From Planctomycetota bacterium (GTDB lineage: Bacteria; Planctomycetota; Planctomycetia; Planctomycetales; Planctomycetaceae), in the NCBI GenBank assembly GCA_030836185.1, contig JAURQH010000100.1:53203-117202 (forward strand): 64,000 nucleotides of DNA, written 5' to 3'. The notes beneath the pieces are model-generated. The model searched no databases, was not told where the DNA came from, and was given only the letters and a program-made list of their open reading frames with translations. Both the position numbers and the translations under genes were made by a program. Position 1 is the first letter of the stretch; every line of letters begins with the position of its first letter. This document shows, one piece after another, positions 1 to 8,685 of the stretch.

Positions 1-83
1 GCTACAACAATGCTCGACTGATTGGTGGAACTGCTCCGATGACTGCACCGGATGGGGGCAGGGGGCGGTGAATTAGTCTCTAT

Positions 84-1025
84 TTAATGAAATCGTCCGA
101 CGGACCGATTAGACGCTAATCGAGTTCGTGCTGCGAGATAGGCTCCCAGCGCGACTTGATACGGCTGGTCGGTGACGATTTTATGATAATCGACACCAAT
201 CGCTCCGCAACCCGTGGTGAGTTCCTCTTGAAACTTTTGGTACTGTTCCAGATAAATCTTCCGTAGTCTGTGGGGGTCGACCAGTTTGCGATGATTGGGG
301 TTTTCCAGGCTCCGAAACTGAGTCGGTTTATTGAACGGGAATGATTCTTCTTCGGGTGTCGTGATCTGAAACAAAATCACTTCGTGTCTGTGATGCCGAA
401 ACATTTTCAACGCCGTCATCAACGGCTCAATCCGGTCGAAGCAGTCTGAAAAAATGGTGACCAGGCTACGCCGTTTCATCTGAGGGACAATCGTTTCAAA
501 CACATTCGCCAGCGAGGTTTCGTTTCCCGGTTGACGCTTTTCCAAGGCGTCTGTGATTCGTTGAAACGTATGCGGACTGGTGGACGGCTCCAACTGATCG
601 CGGACCTTTGTGTCGAATGTATAAAGCCCGGCGGCATCTCTTTGAGTAAAGAGCAGGTATCCCAGTGACGCGGCCAATTGTCGGGCGTAATCGGCTTTGC
701 TGATCGTGCTTTCGCCGTATCCCATACTCCCCGAGCAATCGACAATCAGGTAACAGCGCAGATTCGTCTCGTCCTCGTATTCTTTGATGTAATAGCGACC
801 CGTTTTTCCGTACGCTCTCCAGTCGATGTGACGGATTTCGTCGCCCGGGTAATACTGGCGGTGTTCGACAAATTCGATGCTCGAACCTTTGTAGGGGCTT
901 TTGTGTTGCCCCATCACGTATCCCTCGACCACCAATTTTGCCACCAGATCGAGATTTCCGAATCGTGCAAGCGCGGTCGGATCGTGAAGCGGGGGGGCAC
1001 TCGGTCGCGTCGAATGTTCTTGCAT
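84..1025 (-). CDS. DUF58 domain protein (vWA-like)
   Basis: A 313-residue cytoplasmic protein of the DUF58 family. The family signature EIRHIDWRAYGKTG lies at about residues 63-76. It is followed by a von Willebrand A-like segment with the metal-site motif DCSGS at 96-100. There is no signal peptide or membrane segment. DUF58 proteins are usually encoded beside a MoxR-type AAA ATPase and are thought to act in chaperone-like or envelope-related assembly. No moxR gene is seen in the window, but the downstream side is cut by the window edge. The ATG at 1025 is the only start that keeps the full N-terminus. The family assignment is secure; the cellular role is unknown. Confidence 0.9.
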   Translation of the reverse strand: MQEHSTRPSAPPLHDPTALARFGNLDLVAKLVVEGYVMGQHKSPYKGSSIEFVEHRQYYPGDEIRHIDWRAYGKTGRYYIKEYEDETNLRCYLIVDCSGSMGYGESTISKADYARQLAASLGYLLFTQRDAAGLYTFDTKVRDQLEPSTSPHTFQRITDALEKRQPGNETSLANVFETIVPQMKRRSLVTIFSDCFDRIEPLMTALKMFRHHRHEVILFQITTPEEESFPFNKPTQFRSLENPNHRKLVDPHRLRKIYLEQYQKFQEELTTGCGAIGVDYHKIVTDQPYQVALGAYLAARTRLASNRSVGRFH

Positions 1026-1087
1026 TAGCTTTTACTCTCCCGGCCCTACGACTGCTTCGTTCGGCATGGGGTCTTCTGAGAAGACGA

Positions 1088-1123
1088 ACACCACCCCGGC
1101 AATCATCATCGCCGAAGTGGTGT
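1088..1123 (-). terminator. Hairpin 3' of the His-rich lipoprotein gene
   Basis: ACACCAC at 1088-1094 and CGGC at 1097-1100 pair with GCCG at 1111-1114 and GTGGTGT at 1117-1123. This gives an 11-bp interrupted stem around a 10-nt loop, 30 bases past the lipoprotein stop codon. There is no T-run, so it may be a processing or protection hairpin and not a true intrinsic terminator. Confidence 0.4.
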
Positions 1124-1153
1124 CTCAGTCAGGTCGTAAATCGTTCAAAAGAA

Positions 1154-1732
1154 TTATTCTTCTTCAGCAGATTTCTCTGCAGCCTTCTCTTTTTCATGTT
1201 CATGGTCTTCGTCACCCTCTTCATGGTCGTGTCCTTCGTGGTCATGATCATGTTCGAGTTCACCTTCGTATTCTTTTCCATCGATGGTGATGTGAATGTG
1301 GCCGTGCAGTTTTTCAATATCAGTGATTTCTTCAGGAACTTTGTCTGCTTTCACCACAAAGACAGACGACGTTCCTTCGGGCTCGCCTTCAACCGGCATA
1401 GGAGTCAATTCGAGCTCAATTTCGGAATCGTCTTCGCCTTCCAGCTCAAAAATGACATCTCCAACAGCAACAGGAATAGCCGTTTCGACATCATCGGCTA
1501 AAACATAGATGGTGATGGTGCGATCCTCGCCCATGGTCACTTCCAGATGAGCTGAGTGATCTTCGGTCAATTCAATCACATGTCCGCCATGCGGGCCTTC
1601 GTGGTGGTGGTCATGATCGTGATTTTCTTCGGCGTCACCGTAATCCTGATACTCGGCTTCTTTTTCCGGGCAACCGGTAAACAACGTTAAGACCATGACA
1701 GATAAAAACGCGTGAAGTGTAATGCGTAACAT
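1154..1732 (-). CDS. Histidine-rich lipoprotein, putative metal binder
   Basis: A 192-residue exported lipoprotein. The N-terminus has a short basic and hydrophobic signal ending in the lipobox LFTG-C, with Cys21 as lipidation site. Two His/Asp/Glu clusters flank the molecule, one just after the lipid anchor (about residues 38-51) and one near the C-terminus (about 155-180). The middle is a predicted beta-rich, very acidic domain. The composition suggests binding of Zn, Ni, Cu or Co at the cell surface. No characterised family is recognised and no metal transporter lies next to it, so metal binding is inferred from composition only. Confidence 0.8.
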   Translation of the reverse strand: MLRITLHAFLSVMVLTLFTGCPEKEAEYQDYGDAEENHDHDHHHEGPHGGHVIELTEDHSAHLEVTMGEDRTITIYVLADDVETAIPVAVGDVIFELEGEDDSEIELELTPMPVEGEPEGTSSVFVVKADKVPEEITDIEKLHGHIHITIDGKEYEGELEHDHDHEGHDHEEGDEDHEHEKEKAAEKSAEEE

Positions 1733-1790
1733 GTTGAACTCCGTTTGTGGGTAATAATTGAATACTTACGATATTTGATTTGATTACATT

Positions 1791-3782
1791 TTAGAAGTCG
1801 TCGATGATTTCGCCACCATTTCGGGTGATTAAGGCTTTGATTGTCTCGTCTGAAATAGTTTCGATGTTGATCGTGCGGACCGATCCATCAACCATGAGAA
1901 TCATCAGTTGTCCGTTCTCTAAAGTGCCGAAAGTTTTGAGGGGATTTTCTTCATTTAATGTTAATCCGCCCGGTTTGGTCCAAGTGTCGGCTTTGTCGGC
2001 TCCGGCTTGAACAACGAAGAGTGTGTTAGAAGTTCCATCGGTGAAGTCGCGAAAGCTCAGTCCTTTGTCGAGGTTAAAGGCGGTGTTTTCACCCACAAAC
2101 ACATGAAACACAGTTTTTCCTTCTTCGGTCACCTCGGGTGTCTGGAACACTTCAGGCATTTTCGAAATCAATGCCTTGTTGTGTTCGCTGTCCCAAGGTT
2201 CGTCGAGATTGAATTGATTATAGAGTGGAGCCTGTTCGATATAAGGTAAAATATGGACTCGCCAACTCAGTCCTTTTTTCTCACCGTCATGATTGCTGCC
2301 AGCCGAAGGCAGGCTATTGTAGACAGCATGATAGTTGTGGAAAGCCAATCCCATCTGTTTGAGTTGATTTTTTTGTGATGAACTTTGCGCTGATTTTTTG
2401 GCTTCCTCGATAGCCGGTTTCAAAACTTCTGGCAGTTTATTGAAGTCAGCCGGTTTGGGGATCGAGATCGTCAATCGTGTGCCGTCGGCTTTGTTGGTGA
2501 TGCCGGCCACCAATTGGTCGGCCATCGCTTCGAGAACTTTCTTGCCCGCTTCATCCACAGGGGCTTCCTGTTGGAGTGCTGCCGGTTTCATCATTTTATA
2601 TTGTTCACGTCCCATGTCGGCTAATTCTGTCAGTTTGTCGTTCGCACTACTCACGGTCTCGGCAGAGGTGCCGACTAAGCTGACACTCAAGAGCGAATCT
2701 GAAGAAATACCTCCTGTGATCGTCAATGTCTTCAATTCTGAGACAAGCTTCAGTCCCATCGCCAAGTTGGGATCCTGACCGGCACCGAACATCTGGCCTA
2801 AGCCGACGAGCATCGGGCTGAGTTGAGTCATGTCGATCACGACTATCAGGTCGTTTGCAGAGTCGATCTGTTTGAGTTCCGAGATCAGTGGGCTGTTTGT
2901 CGTTTTGGTTTCGACCATCTTTTTCAACAAGGTCGATTTGGTGACAATGATTGTTTTCTCGTCCGCGAAATGGATCACAACGTCCATGCCGGGAACAGGA
3001 GCTTTTTTCACGGCTAACCCATCCTGTTCTCCATCTTCTAATGGAGGAATCGGCTTGTCGTCGAAGAATGTCTTCGGATCCACATTTTCTGTGAATCGAA
3101 CGATCACCGTGGGGACAGGAGGTGGGCCCATTTCTCCCGGGCCGTCTCCACCCGGTCCATCCGCAGGGCCCAAACCAGGTTGAAAATTGACTGGTTGAAG
3201 GGTTTGATTCTGCGGAGAAATGTTACCTTGATCGGGAAGGGCAGGGCCGTCTTCTTCAGGAGCTTTTTCTGGCTCGAGGCCGTCGGGACTATTCAGTTGC
3301 GGCCCCACATCGTCAAACTGATCTGGAGGACCACCACCAAAACCAAAGAGTCCGGGAGCCTGCATCGCGGCCGCTGACGCGGAGTTCTCATCTCCCAACA
3401 CAACAATTTGAGCAATCGTCCGAGGATCAAAACCAGATTGATCAATGATGTCCGTCATGCCTTTTTCGAGAGGAACTCCCGCCTTTTCCAGTTCACTCAC
3501 AAACGGTGATGACAAAATTCGGGCAGGATGAACAATCACGGCACTGGTGAAATCGTCGGTGATGTAAGAGAGATCGAGGGAAGACGCTGATGCCAAGGAT
3601 TTCACAGTGGATGTGATCGATTTTGTGTCGGAGCTCTCGGGAGTATCAGGGCTTGTTTCCGAGGTTTCCGAGCTCCCATTTTCTGCGGGAGGCGCGGAAT
3701 CTTCCGAGCCGCAACCGGCGAGGAAACCGATTCCAAAAACAAAACTCAAAAGCAAAAGCCATTGTGAGCGTAACATCTTCAT
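1791..3782 (-). CDS. Large lipoprotein with C-terminal DUF1559 domain
   Basis: A 663-residue lipoprotein with lipobox FLAG-C (Cys24). Residues from about 30 to 430 form an acidic region of unknown fold, broken by a Pro/Gly-rich linker near 170-230. From about residue 470 the chain matches the DUF1559 (SBP_bac_10) domain of planctomycete pseudopilins, with the hallmarks NQLKQMGLAFHNYH, LPYIEQAPLYNQF and a final MVDGSVRTIN segment. The usual prepilin peptidase site and N-terminal pilin helix are absent. The domain is therefore anchored by lipid and not built into a pilus-like fibre. The function is unknown. A start at the second Met (residue 3) is equally possible. Confidence 0.85.
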   Translation of the reverse strand: MKMLRSQWLLLLSFVFGIGFLAGCGSEDSAPPAENGSSETSETSPDTPESSDTKSITSTVKSLASASSLDLSYITDDFTSAVIVHPARILSSPFVSELEKAGVPLEKGMTDIIDQSGFDPRTIAQIVVLGDENSASAAAMQAPGLFGFGGGPPDQFDDVGPQLNSPDGLEPEKAPEEDGPALPDQGNISPQNQTLQPVNFQPGLGPADGPGGDGPGEMGPPPVPTVIVRFTENVDPKTFFDDKPIPPLEDGEQDGLAVKKAPVPGMDVVIHFADEKTIIVTKSTLLKKMVETKTTNSPLISELKQIDSANDLIVVIDMTQLSPMLVGLGQMFGAGQDPNLAMGLKLVSELKTLTITGGISSDSLLSVSLVGTSAETVSSANDKLTELADMGREQYKMMKPAALQQEAPVDEAGKKVLEAMADQLVAGITNKADGTRLTISIPKPADFNKLPEVLKPAIEEAKKSAQSSSQKNQLKQMGLAFHNYHAVYNSLPSAGSNHDGEKKGLSWRVHILPYIEQAPLYNQFNLDEPWDSEHNKALISKMPEVFQTPEVTEEGKTVFHVFVGENTAFNLDKGLSFRDFTDGTSNTLFVVQAGADKADTWTKPGGLTLNEENPLKTFGTLENGQLMILMVDGSVRTINIETISDETIKALITRNGGEIIDDF

Positions 3783-4011
3783 TCTCCAAAGTTGACAGCA
3801 AGGTGTGCGTAGATTTCAGGGTAAAGACGATGAGAAAATAATGAGAAGTGAGCCGTTTAGTGTAACCGGAGTCGAATCGTGAGAGCAAATGCCAATCCGT
3901 CGATTTTATGCGGGGATTTGCCTCTCCAGTTTTTCAGCGAAAATTCTCATTCATCTCATCGGGTGATCTGATAGGATTTGAGAACACCAATGACTCAAAG
4001 GAACTTCCGTC

Positions 4012-5571
4012 ATGAGATCCAAACAGTACGGCGTTGATCGACGTCATTTCCTCAAATATCTTTCTGCGCTTTCGACTGTTCCCTTATTGGGGCAACAGGT
4101 CGAAGGGCGTGTTCTCCAGCAGCCCAAGTTTAAAGAGAACCCGTTTGCGCTGGGTGTCGCTTCGGGCGATCCTGCACCGACCGGGTTTGTGATTTGGACC
4201 CGGTTAGCTCCCGATCCTCTTCATGACGGCGGGATGCCGGCCGATTTTATGAATGTCCGTTGGCAAGTCGCCGAAGACGAACAGATGACGAAAGTGGTTC
4301 AAAAAGGGACGGTCATCGCGACTCCTCAACTTGGCCATTCGGTGCATGTCGAAGTCGAAGGGCTCGAACCCGATCACTGGTATTATTATCAATTCAAAGT
4401 CGGTACAGAAATCAGTGCGGTTGGTCGTTCTCGGACGACACCCAAGTTCGGCACGATGCCCGATCAAATGCGGTTTGCGTACACCTCTTGTCAGCATGTT
4501 GAGTATGGGTACTTCAACGGCTATGACCATATGATTAAAGAAGATCTCGACTTGGTTGTTCACCTGGGCGATTACATCTATGAGTACGCGGGTCGCAAAG
4601 ATAAGGAACGCGCCCACATCGGTGGTGAGGTGAAATCGCTCGACGAATATCGTAATCGGTATGCGCAGTATCGATTGGATGCGGGATTGCAGGAAACTCA
4701 TCGTCTCTTCCCCTGGTTGGTGACATGGGACGATCACGAGTTCGATAACAACTACGCGAATCTCGTTTCCGAAGAAGACGGAATTTCACCGGAAGAGTTT
4801 CTCTACCGCCGCATGAATGCGTATCAGGCGTATTACGAAGTCATGCCTTTGCGCAAAGCGACCATGCCTCGCGGTCCGAATATGAAACTGTATCGGAAGG
4901 TTCAATACGGACGCTTGGCGAACTTTTATGTTCTCGATACACGACAATATCGCACCGATCAACCGAACGACGACGGCAACACCGATCTTGTCGGCAAGGT
5001 GTTTGATTCTCACGCCACGATGCTGGGTGAAAAGCAGGAAGGTTGGTTGATGTCGAACCTGTTGCACACCAAGTCGACCTGGAACATCCTCGCCCAACAG
5101 GTGATGATGGCCCGCGTGAATCGCGGTGAAGGGGAGAATCGCATGTTTAGCATGGATCAATGGCCCGGCTATGATGTCAGCCGCACGCGTTTGTTACGTT
5201 TCTTCAATGATCGTCAAGTTCCCAATCCTGTCGTCTTGACCGGCGATATTCATACAAACTGGGTTAACGACCTGCACGTTGATTTTGATGATCCCAAGTC
5301 CCCCGTCGTGGGGACGGAATTTGTCGGCACTTCGATGACATCAGGAGGGAACGGTGGAACCCGCATTGAACAGTTTGAGCGTGCAGCCGCCAATAATGAT
5401 TTTGTGAAATGGTACAATGCAGAACGCGGGTATGTCGCCTGTACCTTAACACCCGATGAATGGAAAACCGATTTCCGAGTGACGCCTATTGTAGAGACGC
5501 CCGGTTCAGAACTCATCACACGAGCGAGTTACGTGATTGAAGCCGGTCAAGCGGGCGCACACCCGGCATAA
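4012..5571 (+). CDS. phoD: PhoD-type alkaline phosphatase, Tat-exported
   Basis: A 519-residue metallophosphatase of the PhoD family. The N-terminus carries a twin-arginine signal (DRRHFLKYLSAL, about residues 9-20). The PhoD N-terminal beta domain starts at NPFALGVASGDPAP. Metal-site motifs follow in order: HLGDYIYEY (about 184-192), WDDHEFDNN (about 239-247) and TGDIHTNW (about 409-416). These match the Fe/Ca-binding Asp, Asn and His residues of PhoD. Family members release phosphate from phosphomonoesters and phosphodiesters outside the cytoplasm, usually under phosphate limitation. No Pho box was identified upstream. The next gene starts 40 bases downstream and may be cotranscribed. Confidence 0.9.
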   Translation: MRSKQYGVDRRHFLKYLSALSTVPLLGQQVEGRVLQQPKFKENPFALGVASGDPAPTGFVIWTRLAPDPLHDGGMPADFMNVRWQVAEDEQMTKVVQKGTVIATPQLGHSVHVEVEGLEPDHWYYYQFKVGTEISAVGRSRTTPKFGTMPDQMRFAYTSCQHVEYGYFNGYDHMIKEDLDLVVHLGDYIYEYAGRKDKERAHIGGEVKSLDEYRNRYAQYRLDAGLQETHRLFPWLVTWDDHEFDNNYANLVSEEDGISPEEFLYRRMNAYQAYYEVMPLRKATMPRGPNMKLYRKVQYGRLANFYVLDTRQYRTDQPNDDGNTDLVGKVFDSHATMLGEKQEGWLMSNLLHTKSTWNILAQQVMMARVNRGEGENRMFSMDQWPGYDVSRTRLLRFFNDRQVPNPVVLTGDIHTNWVNDLHVDFDDPKSPVVGTEFVGTSMTSGGNGGTRIEQFERAAANNDFVKWYNAERGYVACTLTPDEWKTDFRVTPIVETPGSELITRASYVIEAGQAGAHPA

Positions 5572-5611
5572 TGCTAGTCTTCAAAAATTCTCGATACAGA
5601 AAGCGGCTCAC

Positions 5612-6241
5612 ATGAAATCTCTATTTGCTTTCGCCTTTGTGGCGACTTTGCTGTGTGGCTCATTAACTGCTGCCGAGCCAAAACCGGTTGTCGATGAAAC
5701 TTTCGATGCTCCGCTGTCCAAAAAATGGACCAAGCAGACGGGTGCCTGGAAAGTTGAAGAGGGAGTCCTGAAAGTCTCGCAACTGAAAGCCGACAACCAT
5801 ATTGCCGCGTTCCGTTTGCGACAGCCGATTCAGGATGCACGCATTCAGGTCGATTTTACATTACACGGTGCGAAAGTCGTGCATCTTGGATTCGATCCCG
5901 CCAAGGGTGAGTTAAAGAAGAAGGGGCATCTCTATTCGGTCGTGCTCACACCCAAGAAGATGGTTGTGCAACTCCATCGCGACAAGAATATCGAAGAGTC
6001 CAAGAACGAAAATCTGGCGACTGCAGAGATCGATCTTCAACAAGGGAAAACCTATTCACTCGTCCTTGCTATGAGAGGGGACCAAGTGGATGTTGAGCTC
6101 AAGCAACAGGGGACCAGCCAGTCGGTTAAAACCAGCGCCCGTCATCCCTCGATTCATGTCAAAAAACCGGGGCTTGTCTTTCGAGTCGGTGGTGCAGATG
6201 ATCGGGAATTGCATCTCGACCGAGTGCGTGTCTGGAACTGA
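5612..6241 (+). CDS. Exported protein, probable LamG/DUF1080-like beta-sandwich
   Basis: A 209-residue protein starting at ATG 5612, chosen because it directly begins a Sec signal peptide (MKSLFAFAFVATLLCGSLTA, cleavage after TAA). The frame is open upstream to 5537 inside phoD, but that extension would bury the signal. The mature part has an opening typical of DUF1080/concanavalin-like domains: a FDAPLSKKWTKQTGAWKVEEG stretch (shown here in part only), then repeated beta strands and a closing hLDRVRVWN-type strand. Such domains bind or cleave sugars, but no catalytic residues can be pointed out. It lies 40 bases after phoD on the same strand. Confidence 0.75.
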   Translation: MKSLFAFAFVATLLCGSLTAAEPKPVVDETFDAPLSKKWTKQTGAWKVEEGVLKVSQLKADNHIAAFRLRQPIQDARIQVDFTLHGAKVVHLGFDPAKGELKKKGHLYSVVLTPKKMVVQLHRDKNIEESKNENLATAEIDLQQGKTYSLVLAMRGDQVDVELKQQGTSQSVKTSARHPSIHVKKPGLVFRVGGADDRELHLDRVRVWN

Positions 6242-6347
6242 TACTGCACGGTGAATTGTGACGGTTCAGTAAGAGTCTTTGCTTCAGGTCGGTTTTTGGG
6301 ATAAACTATAGATCCTCCCAATGATCCCACCTGATAGACATTCTACT

Positions 6348-8651
6348 ATGCGCATTGTTCTCTTCATATCGATTGCTTTATCTGGATTGAGTGTTGATGC
6401 GGCTCAGTCACCTGAAGCCGATGATCACTTTGAATCCAAAATTCGTCCGTTGTTGATCAAGTATTGCGCGGCGTGTCACGATCCTGAAGAGGAAGAAAAC
6501 GCGGCCCCATTTTTACGTGCTGAAAACGTCGAGCAGATCGGCAAAATGAGATCTTTGTGGAGTAGTGCGGCTGAGCAGTTGCAGAATCGTACGATGCCCC
6601 CCGCTGATGAAGATCAACCCTCCGAAGCCGACCGGCTAATGCTCTCGACTTGGATTGAGAAAACGCTCGAAGCCACCGCTTGTTCCAGTGGAGAGTACGC
6701 AGGGCGTGTGATCACACGACGGCTCAATCGTCGGGAATATGATAACACGATCCGTGATTTGCTCGGTGTTGATCTCAAAGCTTCGGACAAGTTCCCCGTC
6801 GATGGTTCGGGGGGAGAGGGATTCGATAACAACGGCGAGACTCTTTTTCTGCCGACTATGTTGATGGAACGGTATCTGACAGCCGCTTCAGAGGCTCTCG
6901 ATGCGACGATCATTTCTCCTGCTTTGGAATTGAAGTATTCGCCGTCCGACTTTTTGCCTTCCCTCGAACAAGATGATCTGAAAGTTCGCACTATCGAACA
7001 GAAAAAACAGATCAATGCTTTGGGGACAGTTTTCAATGACGGCCAATATCAGGTACGGATTGTCGTCAAAACCAATGAGTCACCCGCCAATCTGGTGTTC
7101 AAACTGGACGGCATTGCGGCAGAACGATTTGAAATCAAAAATGCAGAACTCCCGCAGATTCAGCTTAATGCCGTGGTTCGTTTATCGCGTGGCAATCATG
7201 TGCTGTCATTACGGTGTCCCGAGAATTCGGTCGTTGATGTCGTTTCGTTAGAGATCCGGGAGCAACGCGAAACTCCCTCGGAAGAGATGCGACAACGCCA
7301 TCAAAATCTGCTGAAACTCAAAGCCGATACGCTACCGGAATCCCCCCATCAACACGCGCGCGAAGTTCTCACCCAGTTCATGCCGTTGGTGTTTCGTCGC
7401 CCCGTCAGTCCCGAAGAGGTCGAGCGATTTTTGACTCTGTATGACCGTGGTGCAGAACGCGGCGATCCTTTTACGGAATCGATGAAGCTCGCATTGCGAG
7501 GAGTGTTAGTTTCACCACATTTTTTGTTTCGAGTCGAGAGCGATCCACAGAGTGACCAACCGGAGTTACTGGATGACTATGAACTCGCTTCACGCCTTTC
7601 GTATTTTCTTTGGTCCACCATGCCCGACGAACAACTGTTTCAATTAGCGAAGGAAAAACAGCTTCGACAACCTGAGGTGTTGAAGCAGCAGATCAATCGG
7701 ATGCTCGATGATCCCAAGGCGGAGCAGTTTGCCTATGAGTTCATCGGCCAGTGGTTGGGGACCAAGGAAGTTGGTGCGTTGGTGGCTCCCGATACGGGAG
7801 TCTTTAAGGGAGAATTTACGACGGAATTGTTATTCGACTTGCAGGAAGAGCCGGTTTATTTCTTTCGTTATTTACTGGCTGAAAATCGTTCGTTACTGGA
7901 ATTGATCGATTCAGATTACAGCATCGTCAATAAACGTCTCTCGGGGCATTACGGATTCAAGAAAGAAGATCAACCTAAACAACAACCTTCCAATCCGTGG
8001 GTTCAAAATCCGAAGCGGGGAAGTGGCGGACCCTTCCAAAAAGTGATGCTGCCAGACGAAAAGTGGGGCGGTGTTCTCGGTATGGGGGGCGTGCATATGG
8101 TGACGTCATACCCCACGCGAACTTCTCCCGTCTTGCGAGGCGGCTGGATATTGGAAACGATGCTCGGCGTCCGAGTTCCTTCCCCACCTCCCGATATCCC
8201 GGAAATTAAACGAAGCAAAAATAGCGAACTCTCGACTCGCGAGATTCTTAAGAAGCATCGAGAGTCTCCCTCCTGTGCGGCCTGTCATAACCTGATGGAT
8301 CCGTTGGGCTTCGCTCTTGATAACTTCGATGTTCTTGGTCGTTGGCGGGAGAAGGAAGGAAAGGCAGATATCGATGCCTCGGCCACACTTCCTTCAGGTG
8401 AATCGTTCAACGGCCCTGCGGGGTTAAGAAGCGTGTTGTTAGACCGTCAGGATGAATTCCTCAACCATCTGACGCGCAAAATGCTCGGCTATGCGTTGGG
8501 ACGCAGTTTGAATGATTTTGACGATTGCACCATTCAAAAGATTTCCGAAACGGTCAAGCAGTCAGAGTTTAAGTCTCGTGTGCTGGTTCGCGAAATCATT
8601 CTGAGTACGCCATTTCGATATCAGCAGAAGACAGAAAATATGCTAGAATAG
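6348..8651 (+). CDS. Planctomycete cytochrome-c protein, DUF1587/1592/1588/1585 type
   Basis: A 767-residue exported protein. ATG 6348 opens a clean signal peptide (MRIVLFISIALSG...), so it is preferred over an in-frame ATG at 6321. The mature chain starts with a heme motif CAACH at residues 40-44 (PSCyt-type domain). The DUF1587 motif RRLNRREYDNTIRDLLGV follows near 125-142, then DUF1595/DUF1592. DUF1588, with a second C-x2-C-H (CAACHNLMDP), lies near residue 641, and DUF1585 is at the C-terminus. The family is common in planctomycetes and is nearly always followed by a DUF1552 gene, as here. It is presumed to be a periplasmic redox or carbohydrate-oxidising system, but the substrate is not known. 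Confidence 0.9.
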   Translation: MRIVLFISIALSGLSVDAAQSPEADDHFESKIRPLLIKYCAACHDPEEEENAAPFLRAENVEQIGKMRSLWSSAAEQLQNRTMPPADEDQPSEADRLMLSTWIEKTLEATACSSGEYAGRVITRRLNRREYDNTIRDLLGVDLKASDKFPVDGSGGEGFDNNGETLFLPTMLMERYLTAASEALDATIISPALELKYSPSDFLPSLEQDDLKVRTIEQKKQINALGTVFNDGQYQVRIVVKTNESPANLVFKLDGIAAERFEIKNAELPQIQLNAVVRLSRGNHVLSLRCPENSVVDVVSLEIREQRETPSEEMRQRHQNLLKLKADTLPESPHQHAREVLTQFMPLVFRRPVSPEEVERFLTLYDRGAERGDPFTESMKLALRGVLVSPHFLFRVESDPQSDQPELLDDYELASRLSYFLWSTMPDEQLFQLAKEKQLRQPEVLKQQINRMLDDPKAEQFAYEFIGQWLGTKEVGALVAPDTGVFKGEFTTELLFDLQEEPVYFFRYLLAENRSLLELIDSDYSIVNKRLSGHYGFKKEDQPKQQPSNPWVQNPKRGSGGPFQKVMLPDEKWGGVLGMGGVHMVTSYPTRTSPVLRGGWILETMLGVRVPSPPPDIPEIKRSKNSELSTREILKKHRESPSCAACHNLMDPLGFALDNFDVLGRWREKEGKADIDASATLPSGESFNGPAGLRSVLLDRQDEFLNHLTRKMLGYALGRSLNDFDDCTIQKISETVKQSEFKSRVLVREIILSTPFRYQQKTENMLE

Positions 8652-8685
8652 TGAACTGCCGACTGAGTTCTTCAAGGGTTTTCCA

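Noticed and set aside
3..71. Possible end of a plus-strand gene (YNNARLIGGTAP...)
   Set aside because: Only 22 codons are visible before the stop and another frame is equally open, so it cannot be told from chance.
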